Positions 1 to 8,998 of a stretch of 64,000 nt of DNA are shown here, piece after piece. This DNA comes from Collimonas sp. OK242 (GTDB lineage Bacteria; Pseudomonadota; Gammaproteobacteria; Burkholderiales; Burkholderiaceae_D). The stretch spans positions 186,001 to 250,000 of the forward strand of contig NZ_FNOR01000002.1 in assembly GCF_900107095.1 (NCBI RefSeq). Reading direction: 5' to 3'. Position numbers and translations under genes: made by a program. Below the pieces are notes generated by a model. It was not told the origin of the DNA. It did not search any database and saw only the letters and a list, made by a program, of their open reading frames with translations. Each line of letters opens with the position of its first letter. The stretch's first letter is position 1.

Positions 1-710
1 GCCCAGAATGTATCACGGACACCTTGGGAAGGCTTGGAGCCAGGGCGGTTGTAACCGTAAAACGGGGTCGTCAAGTCTTTGAAGAATTGTGAGCGATCGG
101 CTAGAACCGAACTCCGAATGCCGTCGAATACGGACATCGGCAAACCGTTAGGATTATTGGCGGATTTAACCATTTGCGGAGGCACTGCACCTACCAGCAC
201 CGCCTTGGCGACGCGCTTGCTACCGTGACGTCCGATGTAACGCGCTACCTCGCCACCGCCGGTGGAATGACCAACCATAGTCGCACCTTTCAGATCCAGG
301 GCATCCATCAATGTTGCTAGGTCGTCGGCGTATGTGTCCATGTCATTGCCGGTCCAAGGTTGGCTCGACAGGCCGTGTCCGCGACGATCATGTGCAATTA
401 CGCGATAGCCGTTAGTAGCCAAGAACATCATTTGGTCTTCCCAAGCGTCGCCCTGTAGCGGCCAGCCATGGCTGAACACGACAACCGGGCCTGTTCCCCA
501 GTCCTTGTAATGAATCAGCGTGCCGTCTTTGGTTGTGACGGTGTTACCCGTGTGTTTGCCTACGCTGTCGCCAGACGTCGGTTTGGCGGAAGCTGCGGCG
601 GCATTCGAAGATGCCAGAACGGCGGTGGCTGCGCCGGCAGCAACGCCTGCTGCGGAGACCAGTAATTTGCGGCGTGAGCTGATTTCTTCACGTTCGATTT
701 TCTTGGACAT
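1..710 (-). CDS. Tat-exported alpha/beta hydrolase, chloroperoxidase-like (partial)
   Basis: The C-terminal end lies beyond the left edge; about 236 residues are visible. The N-terminus has a twin-arginine motif (SRRKLLVS) followed by an Ala-rich stretch, so export by Tat is likely. Downstream are HGWPL (oxyanion-hole region) and the nucleophile elbow GHSTGG, as in non-heme chloroperoxidase/esterase-type alpha/beta hydrolases. The catalytic Asp and His are outside the window. The start is the ATG at 710, preceded by an AAGAAAGG ribosome-binding site. The substrate cannot be told from the sequence. Confidence 0.85.
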   Translation of the reverse strand, partial: MSKKIEREEISSRRKLLVSAAGVAAGAATAVLASSNAAAASAKPTSGDSVGKHTGNTVTTKDGTLIHYKDWGTGPVVVFSHGWPLQGDAWEDQMMFLATNGYRVIAHDRRGHGLSSQPWTGNDMDTYADDLATLMDALDLKGATMVGHSTGGGEVARYIGRHGSKRVAKAVLVGAVPPQMVKSANNPNGLPMSVFDGIRSSVLADRSQFFKDLTTPFYGYNRPGSKPSQGVRDTFW

Positions 711-927
711 GATATTGGCCTTTCTTGGTGAATGGTAGGGGTATGTTAAATACCGTGGGCGCTTGAATAAGCAATGAGAAGTCTAGTCGCGCGACTAGTA
801 ACCTGCTACTACCAAAAGACCAGTAGCAGGCCACATCGAACATCGGCTTGTCGTGCAACGCGGTTGACCGGATTTGCCATGTGCAAAAGCATCCTGGATG
901 GGGTGGCGGGGGCATCTTCAATCCGAT

Positions 928-1245
928 CTACTTCTCTGTGGTTCCGCATGATAAAACGTCGTTCTTGAGTTTGGAGAAGAAGCTTTCAGCCACGGCATTG
1001 TCATGGCAATTGCCTTTGCGACTCATGCTTGGACCAGCCCGGTTCTGATCAAGTACGGCCCGATAGGCGGAAACTCCATAGACAGTGCCTTGGCCGATGT
1101 GGCAAATCCGGCCGGCGGCTGGTTTGCGCTGGGCAAAGGCCATCTTCAGAACAGCAATCTGCAGGATGTCTCTTTCCATTTTTCTATTGTTATCGGTCAT
1201 CCAATGATCAGTACAGCTATCCTTTCTGAATCGGTGCCTGCACAT
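928..1245 (-). pseudogene. IS3-family transposase (OrfB) C-terminal remnant
   Basis: The reading frame contains PSMSRKGNCHDNAVAESFF, the hallmark C-terminal block of IS3-family OrfB integrases around the last catalytic Glu. It is preceded by a degraded QRKPAAGRICHIGQG, where intact copies read roughly HHSDRGSQY. The frame stops soon after LKNDVLS, and neither the N-terminal catalytic half nor OrfA is present. It is a dead fragment ending only about 15 bp before the tetR promoter region. Confidence 0.8.
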
Positions 1246-1259
1246 TGATTAAAAATGAT

Positions 1260-1275
1260 ATATGATGATCGTCAT
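1260..1275. promoter_or_regulatory. TetR operator, copy 1 of ATATGATGATCRTCAT
   Basis: ATATGATGATCGTCAT, an imperfect palindrome (ATGATG-AT-CGTCAT) overlapping the possible start codons of the tetR gene. Closely related sequences occur at 1898, 6681 and 7173, always just upstream of a gene of this cluster. A role as the autoregulatory operator is inferred from position and symmetry. Confidence 0.7.
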
Positions 1276-1870
1276 GAATGCGAAATCTACCAAACACACT
1301 GTCGTAAGCCGCAAGGAAGCCACGCACGAGCGTATCGTGGAAGTGGCGGCTCGCGCCATCCGCCGCAGCGGCTACGGAGGTACTGGTGTCGCCGACATCA
1401 TGAAAGAAGCCGGCCTGACGCACGGCGGTTTCTATGCCCATTTTGAGTCGCGCGACGCTTTGCTGGCGGAAGCCGGGGACCGTGCCGGTGCTGAATCAGT
1501 TGCGTTAGCGGCACGCGTGGCGGCGGCCGCGCCGCCGGGGAAAGCGCTGCAGGCCATGATGGAGGCGTATTTGTCGCAGGAGCATATCGCGGCCATCGAG
1601 ACTGGCTGTCCGGTCTCTGCGCTGGGTTCGGAAATGCCGCGCCAGGCACCGGAAGTGCGACGCGCCGCGACCATTCACATCAAGGAAATGATCGATCTAT
1701 TCGCCCGCCAATTACCCGACTGGGGGCAGCCGCAGGCGCACGAGCAGGCAATGGCGCTGGTCTGCGCCCTGATTGGCACCACCATGGTTGCGCGTGCCGT
1801 TGACGACCCCAAGCTGTCCGCAGCGCTGTGCGCAGCTGCACTGAAGCAATTTATACCGGCTGCCGCTTGA
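1262..1870 (+). CDS. TetR/AcrR-family transcriptional regulator
   Basis: About 200 residues, typical TetR length. The N-terminal helix-turn-helix is clear: THERIVEVAARAIRRSGYGG, then GVADIMKEAGLTHGGFYAHF, ending in the usual F/Y-YxHF block. The C-terminal ligand domain resembles the group of TetR proteins that control SDR/oxidoreductase operons. The ATG at 1262 is in frame but sits inside the operator; the ATG at 1274 (MNAKST) is equally plausible. It precedes an SDR/ene-reductase operon carrying the same operator, so it probably represses itself and that operon, perhaps in response to an electrophile or quinone. A broken paralog lies at 6683-7134. Confidence 0.92.
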   Translation: MMIVMNAKSTKHTVVSRKEATHERIVEVAARAIRRSGYGGTGVADIMKEAGLTHGGFYAHFESRDALLAEAGDRAGAESVALAARVAAAAPPGKALQAMMEAYLSQEHIAAIETGCPVSALGSEMPRQAPEVRRAATIHIKEMIDLFARQLPDWGQPQAHEQAMALVCALIGTTMVARAVDDPKLSAALCAAALKQFIPAAA

Positions 1871-1897
1871 GTTTATCGGCAGTTTTTTTGCATTAAA

Positions 1898-1915
1898 ATA
1901 TGATGATCATCATAT
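1898..1915. promoter_or_regulatory. TetR operator, copy 2 (perfect 18-bp palindrome)
   Basis: ATATGATGATCATCATAT is a perfect palindrome 23 bp upstream of the SDR start at 1939. It is the most symmetrical member of the four-site family and probably the main control point for the SDR/ene-reductase/quinone-oxidoreductase operon. Confidence 0.75.
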
Positions 1916-1938
1916 ATATTTCACATTAAGGACTAATA

Positions 1939-2736
1939 ATGCCTACTTCTTCTCGAAAAATTGCAGTTGTGACTGGTGCATCATCTGGCATCGGCGCGGT
2001 CTATGCCGACCGCTTGGCTAAACGGGGCTATGACCTAGTGCTTATTGCGCGACGCTCGGAGCGCTTGCAATCGCTAGCGGCCAAGATCGCAAGGACGCAC
2101 GGCGTGAAGGTCGCACTAATGATCGCCGACCTTGAAACGGAGGCTGGTCAGGCTAGCATCGAGCAATTTCTCTCCAATAATTCGGCGGTCAGTGTCTTGG
2201 TGAACAATGCTGGCATCGCACGACTCGCCCCAATCTCAGACAGCCCCTTACAGGACTCTTTGACTCAGATCGTGCTGAACATCACAGCCCTGACGCGCTT
2301 GACACATGCAGTCCTGCCTGGGATGAAGTCGCGCAATGAGGGACTGATCATCAATGTTTCCTCTGTATTGGCGGTGAACTCCCTGCCAATCAGTTCCGTG
2401 TACAGCGGAAGCAAAGCGTTCGTTCTGGCGTTCAGCCGCGGGCTACAGCATGAACTTGCCGATACAGGCGTGAAAGTTCAGGTCGTACTCCCTGCCGCCA
2501 CGGCCACAGAGATCTGGGACAGGTCCGGCGTGCCCCTGGCGGCTCTCGCTCCGGAGTCCGTAATGTCGACGGATGACCTGGTGGACGCAGCCTTGTCTGC
2601 GTTCGATAAAGGCGAAAACATCACCTGGCCTTCGGTGGCTGACGCGGAGTTGATCGAACGCTTTGAATCGGCCCGTCTCGCACTCTTCGCTACGTCACAA
2701 ACCGGCAAGGTTGCACCGCGCCTTCTACCGGCCTGA
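1939..2736 (+). CDS. short-chain dehydrogenase/reductase
   Basis: 265 residues, classical SDR size. It has the NAD(P)-binding TGASSGIG near residue 14, NNAG, the catalytic Ser in INVSS, and the YSGSK catalytic Tyr/Lys pair. An arginine-rich segment (ARRSERL) after beta-2 suggests NADP preference (inference). It is preceded by AAGGA and by TetR operator copy 2. The ene-reductase follows after 39 bp and the quinone-oxidoreductase-like gene further on, so it likely works in the same detoxifying or carbonyl-reducing operon. The substrate is unknown. Confidence 0.9.
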   Translation: MPTSSRKIAVVTGASSGIGAVYADRLAKRGYDLVLIARRSERLQSLAAKIARTHGVKVALMIADLETEAGQASIEQFLSNNSAVSVLVNNAGIARLAPISDSPLQDSLTQIVLNITALTRLTHAVLPGMKSRNEGLIINVSSVLAVNSLPISSVYSGSKAFVLAFSRGLQHELADTGVKVQVVLPAATATEIWDRSGVPLAALAPESVMSTDDLVDAALSAFDKGENITWPSVADAELIERFESARLALFATSQTGKVAPRLLPA

Positions 2737-2775
2737 TTTTACGAATCAAAATATCTTTTTAAGGATTGCCGAAAA

Positions 2776-3852
2776 ATGCTATTTGAAACCTTCTCTCTAC
2801 GTGCCACCAATCTCAACAATCGGGCCGTGATGTCTCCGCTCACTCGCAGTCGTGCCGTCGAGCACAACACGCCGAACAGCCTGATGGCTACCTACTATTC
2901 GCAGCGTGCAAGTGCTGGCCTTATTATTACCGAGGGTACTTCTCCATCGCCGAACGGTTTGGGCTATGCGCGCATACCGGGCTTATTCAATGATGCCCAT
3001 GTACAGGGCTGGAAACTCGTAACGGATGCAGTCCACGGCAAGGGCGGCAAGATCGTCGTTCAGCTGATGCATACGGGGCGAGTGAGCCATCAGGCAAACC
3101 TGCCGGTCGGGGCCGAAGTACTGGGGCCATCATCCGACAGATGCCCCGGCGAGATGTGGACCGATAGCCATGGGAGCCAACCGCACACGCCGCCGCGCGA
3201 GATGACCGATGGCGACATTGCGGCTGCGATTCATGAGTTTGCAACCGCCGCGCGTCTGGCCATCGCCGCCGGTTTCGATGGAATCGAATTGCACGCTGCC
3301 AACGGCTATTTGCTCGAGCAATTCCTGAATGCCAATGTCAACCGCCGAACAGATGGCTACGGAGGTACACCCGAAGGGCGTAACCGGCTAGTGCTTGAGG
3401 TCGCCCGCGCCGCCGCAAAGGAGATCGGGGCTGAGCGAGTCGGTATCCGTTTATCGCCACATGGGGTTTTCAATGCCACCGGATCCTTCGCGGAAGTGGA
3501 TGAGCAGTATGTGGCGCTGGTGAGGGAGTTATCCGCCCTCGGCCTCATGTACATACATGTCCTGGATCACTCGGCGATCGGCGCTCCGCCTGTTCCAGCC
3601 AAGCTGAAGGCCGATCTGCGAGCGGCGTTTGACGGTCCCTTCGTTCTTGCCGGCGGTTTCGACAAAGACAGCGCGGAGCAAGCGCTGATTGAAGGCCACT
3701 CGGATTTGATAGCGATGGGCCGGGCCTTTTTGGCCAATCCTGACCTGGTTGAACGCATGCGCCAAAACGCGCCGTTGAACGCCCCCGATCCAAGCACGTT
3801 CTATACGCCTGGACCGCAGGGTTATACGGACTATTCGGCGCTGGCAGGTTAA
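2776..3852 (+). CDS. old yellow enzyme family ene-reductase
   Basis: 358 residues with the flavin TIM-barrel signature of the OYE/NemA family: SPLTRSRA near the N-terminus, QLMHTGRVSH, the substrate-binding pair in GIELHAANGYLLEQFL, and the NRRTDGYGG block. The C-terminal GGFDKDSAEQAL and AMGRAFLANPDL blocks bind the FMN phosphate. Such enzymes reduce activated C=C bonds or nitro groups with NAD(P)H. It sits in the TetR-controlled operon between an SDR and a small membrane protein, 4 bp before the next ATG. The HAAN pairing gives a His/Asn anion-binding site. Confidence 0.93.
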   Translation: MLFETFSLRATNLNNRAVMSPLTRSRAVEHNTPNSLMATYYSQRASAGLIITEGTSPSPNGLGYARIPGLFNDAHVQGWKLVTDAVHGKGGKIVVQLMHTGRVSHQANLPVGAEVLGPSSDRCPGEMWTDSHGSQPHTPPREMTDGDIAAAIHEFATAARLAIAAGFDGIELHAANGYLLEQFLNANVNRRTDGYGGTPEGRNRLVLEVARAAAKEIGAERVGIRLSPHGVFNATGSFAEVDEQYVALVRELSALGLMYIHVLDHSAIGAPPVPAKLKADLRAAFDGPFVLAGGFDKDSAEQALIEGHSDLIAMGRAFLANPDLVERMRQNAPLNAPDPSTFYTPGPQGYTDYSALAG

Positions 3853-3856
3853 GTTC

Positions 3857-4270
3857 ATGAAACGCAACTTCCGTGCTCTCGCGACCTTGTCCGCGCTTCT
3901 TTTCTTCGCATTGGCGCTAATCTGGATGTTGGCGCCTCAACTCCTGTTGTCAGATTGGGGAATTGAATTCACATCTTCAGCCGGATTGGTCAGCCGGCGT
4001 GCGGCAGCGCTGTATGCAGGAATCGCCGTCATGCTCTTCTCAGCCAGAAATGCCGAGTCGTCAACGGCTCGATCAGCGTTGATCAAAGGTGTTGTGGCTG
4101 CCTGTTTCATGCTCGCGACACTGGGGATCCTTGAATTGGTGACAGGGAATGCCTCCCCCAGAATCCTGATAGCCGTTTTCATCGAAGTCGCGCTCATGCT
4201 GGCGTTCTTGTTTGTAGGGTGTGGCCACCCCGCCCAGTCGGACAGCAACCATCGGCGTAGAAAAGCGTAA
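3857..4270 (+). CDS. small integral membrane protein, unknown function
   Basis: 137 residues with about four hydrophobic segments (residues 7-27, 45-62, 73-92, 98-118) and a basic, soluble C-terminal tail. It resembles the DUF4345-like small membrane proteins that often accompany TetR/SDR genes, but I do not recognise it with certainty. It starts 4 bp after the ene-reductase stop, so it is co-transcribed and perhaps translationally coupled. Confidence 0.65.
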   Translation: MKRNFRALATLSALLFFALALIWMLAPQLLLSDWGIEFTSSAGLVSRRAAALYAGIAVMLFSARNAESSTARSALIKGVVAACFMLATLGILELVTGNASPRILIAVFIEVALMLAFLFVGCGHPAQSDSNHRRRKA

Positions 4271-4367
4271 TCCAGCAACGACCGCCTGTGTTGAGAAGCT
4301 GGATAACGTCTCCGCCAGTACTCGAACAGGATGCATATTTAACGAAAACAAAGAAGGCAATAGAATA

Positions 4368-5375
4368 ATGAAGGCACTTATCTTAAAACGTTACGGCAAG
4401 GCCGATCACATCGCGTTTGCCGATATTCCTCGGCCTGAGATCAGACCGGATGAGATGCTGGTCCAGGTGCACGCCGCCGGCCTCAATCCGATTGATTACA
4501 AGATTCCGAAAGGAATGTTTAAGCCTATCCTCAAGTTTCAGCTGCCGGCTACGCTGGGGAGCGATCTGGCAGGTGTCGTGGTGGAAGTCGGCAGTCGCGT
4601 GACCCGCTTTAAGGTCGGCGATGCTGTGTTCGCCAGCATCTTCGATCTGGGCGGCGGCTCTCTTGCTGAGTTTGCCGCCGTGCCCGAGCATGCCGCTGCG
4701 CTTAAACCTGTCAATCTGGACTTTGTGCAAGCCGCCTCGATTCCGATGGTCGGACTTACATCGTGGCAAGCGTTCACTGAACGCGCACGGCTTAAGCCTG
4801 GGCAGAAGGTGTTTATCCCAGCAGGTGCGGGAGGCATAGGAACGTTCGCGATCCAGCTGGCAAATCACCTCGGTGCAAAGGTAGGGACCACCACCAGCAC
4901 GGGTAACGTGGATCTGGTGCGTAGCCTCGGCGCTGACGAGGTGATTGATTACAAGAAGCAGGAATTTGAGGAAGTGCTGCGGGGTTATGACGTCGTCCTG
5001 GGTACGATCAGCGGAGATGGGCTCGAAAAGACATTGCAGATTGCAAAGCCCGGAAGCAGTGTCGTCTCGCTCGTCGGCCCGCCGGATGCCGCCTTCGCAC
5101 GCGCACGCGGAATGAATTTTTTGATGATGTTCGTATTAGGCCTGTTGAGCCGTAAGATCATCCGGCTCGCAAAACAGCGTGACGCCTCATATTCGTTCCT
5201 GTTCGTGCGTCCAGATGGCCGTCAACTCGCTAAGATCGGCGAGCTGCTTGAGACATCGCGCATCCGTCCGGTGATTGATAAGGTAGTTCCGTTCGTTCAA
5301 GCGAAGGAGGGACTGGCTTATCTCGAAGGGGGGCGGGCCAAGGGGAAGGTCGTTGTGCAGATGGTGAGCACGTGA
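4368..5375 (+). CDS. zinc-free NAD(P)-dependent alcohol dehydrogenase / quinone oxidoreductase-like protein
   Basis: 335 residues from the ATG at 4368, which has AAGAAGGC upstream; the open frame extends further 5' but that part has no family similarity. It has the MDR fold: LVQVHAAGLNPIDYK, the GSDLAGVV loop and the Rossmann motif AGAGGIGTFAIQLA. The structural-zinc cysteine cluster is absent, as in QOR and zeta-crystallin. It is followed by a close homolog at 5535; both probably reduce quinones or enones. It is the distal part of the TetR-controlled operon. Confidence 0.9.
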   Translation: MKALILKRYGKADHIAFADIPRPEIRPDEMLVQVHAAGLNPIDYKIPKGMFKPILKFQLPATLGSDLAGVVVEVGSRVTRFKVGDAVFASIFDLGGGSLAEFAAVPEHAAALKPVNLDFVQAASIPMVGLTSWQAFTERARLKPGQKVFIPAGAGGIGTFAIQLANHLGAKVGTTTSTGNVDLVRSLGADEVIDYKKQEFEEVLRGYDVVLGTISGDGLEKTLQIAKPGSSVVSLVGPPDAAFARARGMNFLMMFVLGLLSRKIIRLAKQRDASYSFLFVRPDGRQLAKIGELLETSRIRPVIDKVVPFVQAKEGLAYLEGGRAKGKVVVQMVST

Positions 5376-5534
5376 TCGTACCTTCAAAAAAATGGCGCAG
5401 ATCCGGTTGTAGGGCTTGATCGATTTTAAGGAACAGATCGCGCCCCATCTTGGCGCGCGAGTATACTGAGCGGAGGACCCGGCGCCGCGATCGACAACAT
5501 CTGTATCCATGGAAATCGAACACTGGAGGGTGGA

Positions 5535-6539
5535 ATGAAGGCATTCATCATTGACCGTTATGAAAGCAGCAACGTGGTTCACGCAAGCGAGATGCCGGAG
5601 CCGGAACTGCGGGAAGACGATGTGTTGGTCCAAATCCATGCCGCCAGCGTCAATCCACTGGATCTGAAAATACGCAGCGGCGCGCTCAAATTGATACTGC
5701 CTTACCGTTTGCCGCTGATACTCGGAAATGATCTGGCGGGTGTCGTGGTCCGCGCCGGGGCGCGTGTGCGACGTTTCAAGCCTGGTGACGAAGTGTATAC
5801 GCGACCGGAGCAGGAGCGCATTGGCGCTTTCGCCGAATACATTGCAGTCAGCGAAAATGCGCTGGCGCTCAAGCCCAAGGCGCTTAATATGGAAGATGCC
5901 GCGTCCATCCCGCTGGTCGGCTTGACCGGATGGCAGGCGCTGGTTGAGAAGGCGAACCTGAAGAAGGGGCAGAAAGTGTTGATTCATGCTGGTTCCGGCG
6001 GCGTCGGCACCTTTGCCATTCAACTAGCAAAGCATCTGGGAGCGTACGTCGCCACCACAACCAGTGCCGCGAATTATGACTGGGTCAAGCGTTTGGGCGC
6101 CGATGTCGTCATCGACTACAAAAAAACAGATTTTGAGGCCGTGCTCCACGATTACGACGTCGTACTGGACACGCAGGGCGGCGCAACGCTCATGAAATCA
6201 GTCCGTGTGCTTAAGCCTGGCGGCAAGCTGATTTCGATTTCCGGTCCGCCGGATCCGGATTTCGCCAGAGCGATCGGTGCGGCATGGTTCGTCAGAATGG
6301 CCATGGGCATGCTCAGTTATCGGATTAGAAAACTAGCAAAACGTCATCAAGTCAGCTACGTCTTTTTGTTTATGCGTGCCGATGGCGAGCAATTGCGTCA
6401 CATCGCTGAGTTGATCGGGACTGGGGCCATCTGCACCGTGGTGGACAAGATTTTTCCTTTCGCATCCACTCCGGAAGCGCTTGATTACGTTGAGACGGGA
6501 CGTGCCAAAGGCAAGGTCGTGGTCAAGGTGAGCGCTTAG
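5535..6539 (+). CDS. second zinc-free quinone oxidoreductase-like dehydrogenase
   Basis: 334 residues, paralogous to the preceding gene along its whole length: MKAFIIDRY start, ASVNPLDLKIRSG, GNDLAGVV, HAGSGGVGTFAIQLA, and the FLFMRADGEQLRHI/RAKGKVVV C-terminus. The zinc ligands are missing. A GGAGGG ribosome-binding site lies just before the ATG. The 158-bp gap before it has no operator-like copy, so it may be read from the upstream promoter. The tandem pair suggests duplication with divergence in substrate range. Confidence 0.9.
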   Translation: MKAFIIDRYESSNVVHASEMPEPELREDDVLVQIHAASVNPLDLKIRSGALKLILPYRLPLILGNDLAGVVVRAGARVRRFKPGDEVYTRPEQERIGAFAEYIAVSENALALKPKALNMEDAASIPLVGLTGWQALVEKANLKKGQKVLIHAGSGGVGTFAIQLAKHLGAYVATTTSAANYDWVKRLGADVVIDYKKTDFEAVLHDYDVVLDTQGGATLMKSVRVLKPGGKLISISGPPDPDFARAIGAAWFVRMAMGMLSYRIRKLAKRHQVSYVFLFMRADGEQLRHIAELIGTGAICTVVDKIFPFASTPEALDYVETGRAKGKVVVKVSA

Positions 6540-6680
6540 TTGAAGACCTTGATCGAAAGGCTTCTGGATTACCGGGGGTTGAATGTCGCTTGGCGCTTTG
6601 TGAAGCACGATCTGACCAAAAAATCGCAACCAAGCGGATGCTTTAGCTCAAAATATTACTACACATTTTTTTGAAAAAAT

Positions 6681-6696
6681 ATATGATGAGCATCAT
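6681..6696. promoter_or_regulatory. TetR operator, copy 3
   Basis: ATATGATGAGCATCAT (ATGATG-AG-CATCAT) overlapping the start of the broken second tetR gene, in the same arrangement as copy 1 over the intact gene. Confidence 0.65.
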
Positions 6697-7134
6697 GCGA
6701 AATGCAAAATCCATCGCCAGAACGGCAGCCAAGAAAGCCGCACACGAGCGCATCGTGTCCGCCGCTGCGCGGGCGATCCGTCGCAGCGGCTACGACGGAA
6801 CCAGAGTCGCCGACATCATGAAAGAGGCCGGCCTGACCCATGGCAGCTTCTACGCCCACTTCGCCTCGCGCGAGGCCATGCTGGCGGAAGCAGCGGGGCG
6901 GGCCTGTGCGGAGTCGGCAGCCGTCGCGGCAGACGTACCACCCGGTACATCAAAGAAATGGACGATCTTGTTGCCCGCCAGTCACCAGATTGGGGGCAGC
7001 CCGGTATCCACGAACGCGCCCTCGTGACCGTCGCCACCATGGTCGGTACCTTGCTGTTGGCCCGCGTCACCGACGAGCCTGCACTATCCGACAGTCTGCG
7101 CGCGGCTACCTTGAAGCACCTGCCCATCGCCTGA
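6683..7134 (+). pseudogene. TetR regulator broken by internal deletion and frameshift
   Basis: The first 85 or so residues (MMSIMRNAKS to AGRACAESAAV) are a close paralog of the regulator at 1262 with an intact HTH (VADIMKEAGLTHGSFYAHF). After AVAAD the original frame ends at 7027. The proper C-terminus (IKEMDDLVARQSPDWGQP to LKHLPIA) continues in another frame from about 6930 to 7134. Aligned with the intact copy, roughly 60 codons of the ligand domain are missing at the junction. The product would have a DNA-binding domain only. Its operator and the one upstream of the next SDR are still present. Confidence 0.85.
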
Positions 7135-7172
7135 CGCCACTTAAACCTATTGATTTTTAACTCGCTCAACAA

Positions 7173-7188
7173 ATATGATGATCGTCAT
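7173..7188. promoter_or_regulatory. TetR operator, copy 4
   Basis: ATATGATGATCGTCAT, identical to copy 1, located 31 bp upstream of the SDR start at 7219. With the local tetR gene broken, this site is probably bound by the intact paralog encoded at 1262 (inference). Confidence 0.7.
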
Positions 7189-7218
7189 GCAAAAGTCAAA
7201 CACTAAAGGAAAAACAGT

Positions 7219-8031
7219 ATGAACCTCATGAATAAAGTGGCCCTCGTAACTGGGGCTTCGTCGGGCATAGGCGAAGCCACTGCGCAACGGCTGGCGAACG
7301 CTGGCTACAAGGTGTACGGCACCAGCCGACGCGGTGGCCAGGCGGGCCAGCGACCGTTCCAAATGCTGGCCCTGGATGTAACCAGCGACGAATCGGTCGA
7401 TGCCGCAGTCGGGCAGCTGATGCAGCTGGAAGGCCGCATCGACCTGCTGGTCAACAACGCTGGCTTCGGAGTCGCTCCAGCCGGCGCGGAAGAGAGTTCG
7501 ATTGCGCAGGCCCAGGCTATCTTCGACACCAACTTCTTCGGTATGGTACGGATGATCCGGTCCGTCGTAGCGCATATGCGTCGCCAGGGGAGTGGCCGCA
7601 TCATCAACATCGGCTCCGTGGTGGGGTTCCTACCCGCACCATATATGGCGCTGTACTCCGCTACCAAGCACGCCGTCGCCGGCTATTCGGAATCGCTAGA
7701 CCATGAGTTGCGCACGCTGGGCATTCGCGTCTCGGTGGTGGAGCCGCCCTATATCAACACGCCGTTCGAAGCGAATCTAATGCAACCCGATACACCGTTG
7801 GACATGTACCGCGAAATTCGCGCGGGCATGGAGCAGCGGCTCAAGGAAGGAATCGCGGGCGCAGACGGACCTGAGGTGGTGGCCGACATCGTGTTGAAGG
7901 CCGCCGAAGCGGTGCGTCCCAAGACCCACTACGCACCGGGCATGGCCAGCCGCTTGCGCCTGCTGCGCAGGTTTGCGCCGGCCAGCGTGCTGGACGCCGG
8001 AGTACGCAAAGACCTTCGGCTCGACGCATAG
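7219..8031 (+). CDS. short-chain dehydrogenase/reductase
   Basis: 270 residues with TGASSGIGEAT, NNAGFG, INIGSVVG and the YSATK catalytic motif. The C-terminal region after EPPYINTPFE resembles SDRs annotated as oxidoreductases of the 17-beta-HSD-like type. It is preceded by AAAGGAAAA and operator copy 4. The next SDR begins 58 bp downstream on the same strand, so the two are probably one transcript. Confidence 0.9.
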   Translation: MNLMNKVALVTGASSGIGEATAQRLANAGYKVYGTSRRGGQAGQRPFQMLALDVTSDESVDAAVGQLMQLEGRIDLLVNNAGFGVAPAGAEESSIAQAQAIFDTNFFGMVRMIRSVVAHMRRQGSGRIINIGSVVGFLPAPYMALYSATKHAVAGYSESLDHELRTLGIRVSVVEPPYINTPFEANLMQPDTPLDMYREIRAGMEQRLKEGIAGADGPEVVADIVLKAAEAVRPKTHYAPGMASRLRLLRRFAPASVLDAGVRKDLRLDA

Positions 8032-8089
8032 GCGGCTAGCCGTTTCGCACGCCGCTTTTGATAACGCTCTACACGATAAGGAGAACGAT

Positions 8090-8914
8090 TTGAATACATA
8101 CACAACCGTCAACATTGGCAAACGCGCGCTGGTGACCGGCGCATCCAGCGGCATTGGCGCGGCAATCGCGCGTGAGCTCGCGGCGCTTGGTGTTGATCTC
8201 GTGCTGACGGCGCGGCGCCGCGACGCACTTGATGCGGTCGCCGCGACCTGCAAGGGCGTGAAGGTCGAGATCGTTACCGCAGATCTCGGAAAGCCCGATG
8301 CCGCGCGCGCGCTCTGGGACGCCGCGATCGCCGGTGGCCCGATCGACATCCTGATCAATAACGCCGGATTCGGCTATTTCCGCCGGTTCGACGAGGTTGA
8401 CTGGGCACGCGACGCGGAGCTCGTCCAACTCAACATGACCTCGCTCGTCCAGCTCGCGCGGTGCTTCGTCGACGCGCGCAAGGCAGGCACCGAGCCTGCA
8501 CACATGGTGAACATCGCGTCGACCGGCGCGTACCAGTCAGTGCCGAACATGGCGCTGTACGCCGCGTCGAAGGCGTTCGTCCGCAACTTCAGCGAGGGCC
8601 TCCATGACGAGCACCGCGGCACGCCGCTATCGGTGACCTGCATCTGCCCTGGCGGCACCGAAACCGCGTTCCACGCCGCGTCCGGCGGGGGCGACTACTC
8701 GTGGATCGCGAACGCGTCGACGAAAAGCGCGGAGTTCGTGGCACACGCCGCGATCCTTGCGATGCTGCGCGGCAAGCGTACGGTTGTGCCCGGCCTGTTC
8801 AATAAACTGTCGTGCTTCGGTGTGCGCTTCTTGACGCGGCGGTTCGCGTCGCGGGTTGCGACTCAAGTGTTAGGTAAGCCCCGGTTAGCGCTGCCGGCGC
8901 GAAGAGCTACTTGA
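8090..8914 (+). CDS. short-chain dehydrogenase/reductase (TTG start)
   Basis: 274 residues from TTG at 8090, chosen because AAGGAG lies 8 bp upstream and the TGASSGIG motif then falls at residue 17. An upstream in-frame ATG would put the N-terminus inside the preceding gene. It has NNAGFGYF, the catalytic YAASK, and a CPGGTETAFH loop. G+C and codon bias (many GCG/CGC codons) are visibly higher than in its neighbours, hinting at a separate origin. Confidence 0.85.
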   Translation: MNTYTTVNIGKRALVTGASSGIGAAIARELAALGVDLVLTARRRDALDAVAATCKGVKVEIVTADLGKPDAARALWDAAIAGGPIDILINNAGFGYFRRFDEVDWARDAELVQLNMTSLVQLARCFVDARKAGTEPAHMVNIASTGAYQSVPNMALYAASKAFVRNFSEGLHDEHRGTPLSVTCICPGGTETAFHAASGGGDYSWIANASTKSAEFVAHAAILAMLRGKRTVVPGLFNKLSCFGVRFLTRRFASRVATQVLGKPRLALPARRAT

Positions 8915-8998
8915 GAGAAGCGGGCAACTATCACAGAGAACCGCGAAGCGGAGCCAGCTCGAAAACTCAAGGAAGATTAAATCGTCTTCGGTAATCTC

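Noticed and set aside
5187-6023. 278-codon frame antisense to the two quinone-oxidoreductase-like genes
   Set aside because: Spans the ends of two well-supported genes on the other strand with no independent evidence.
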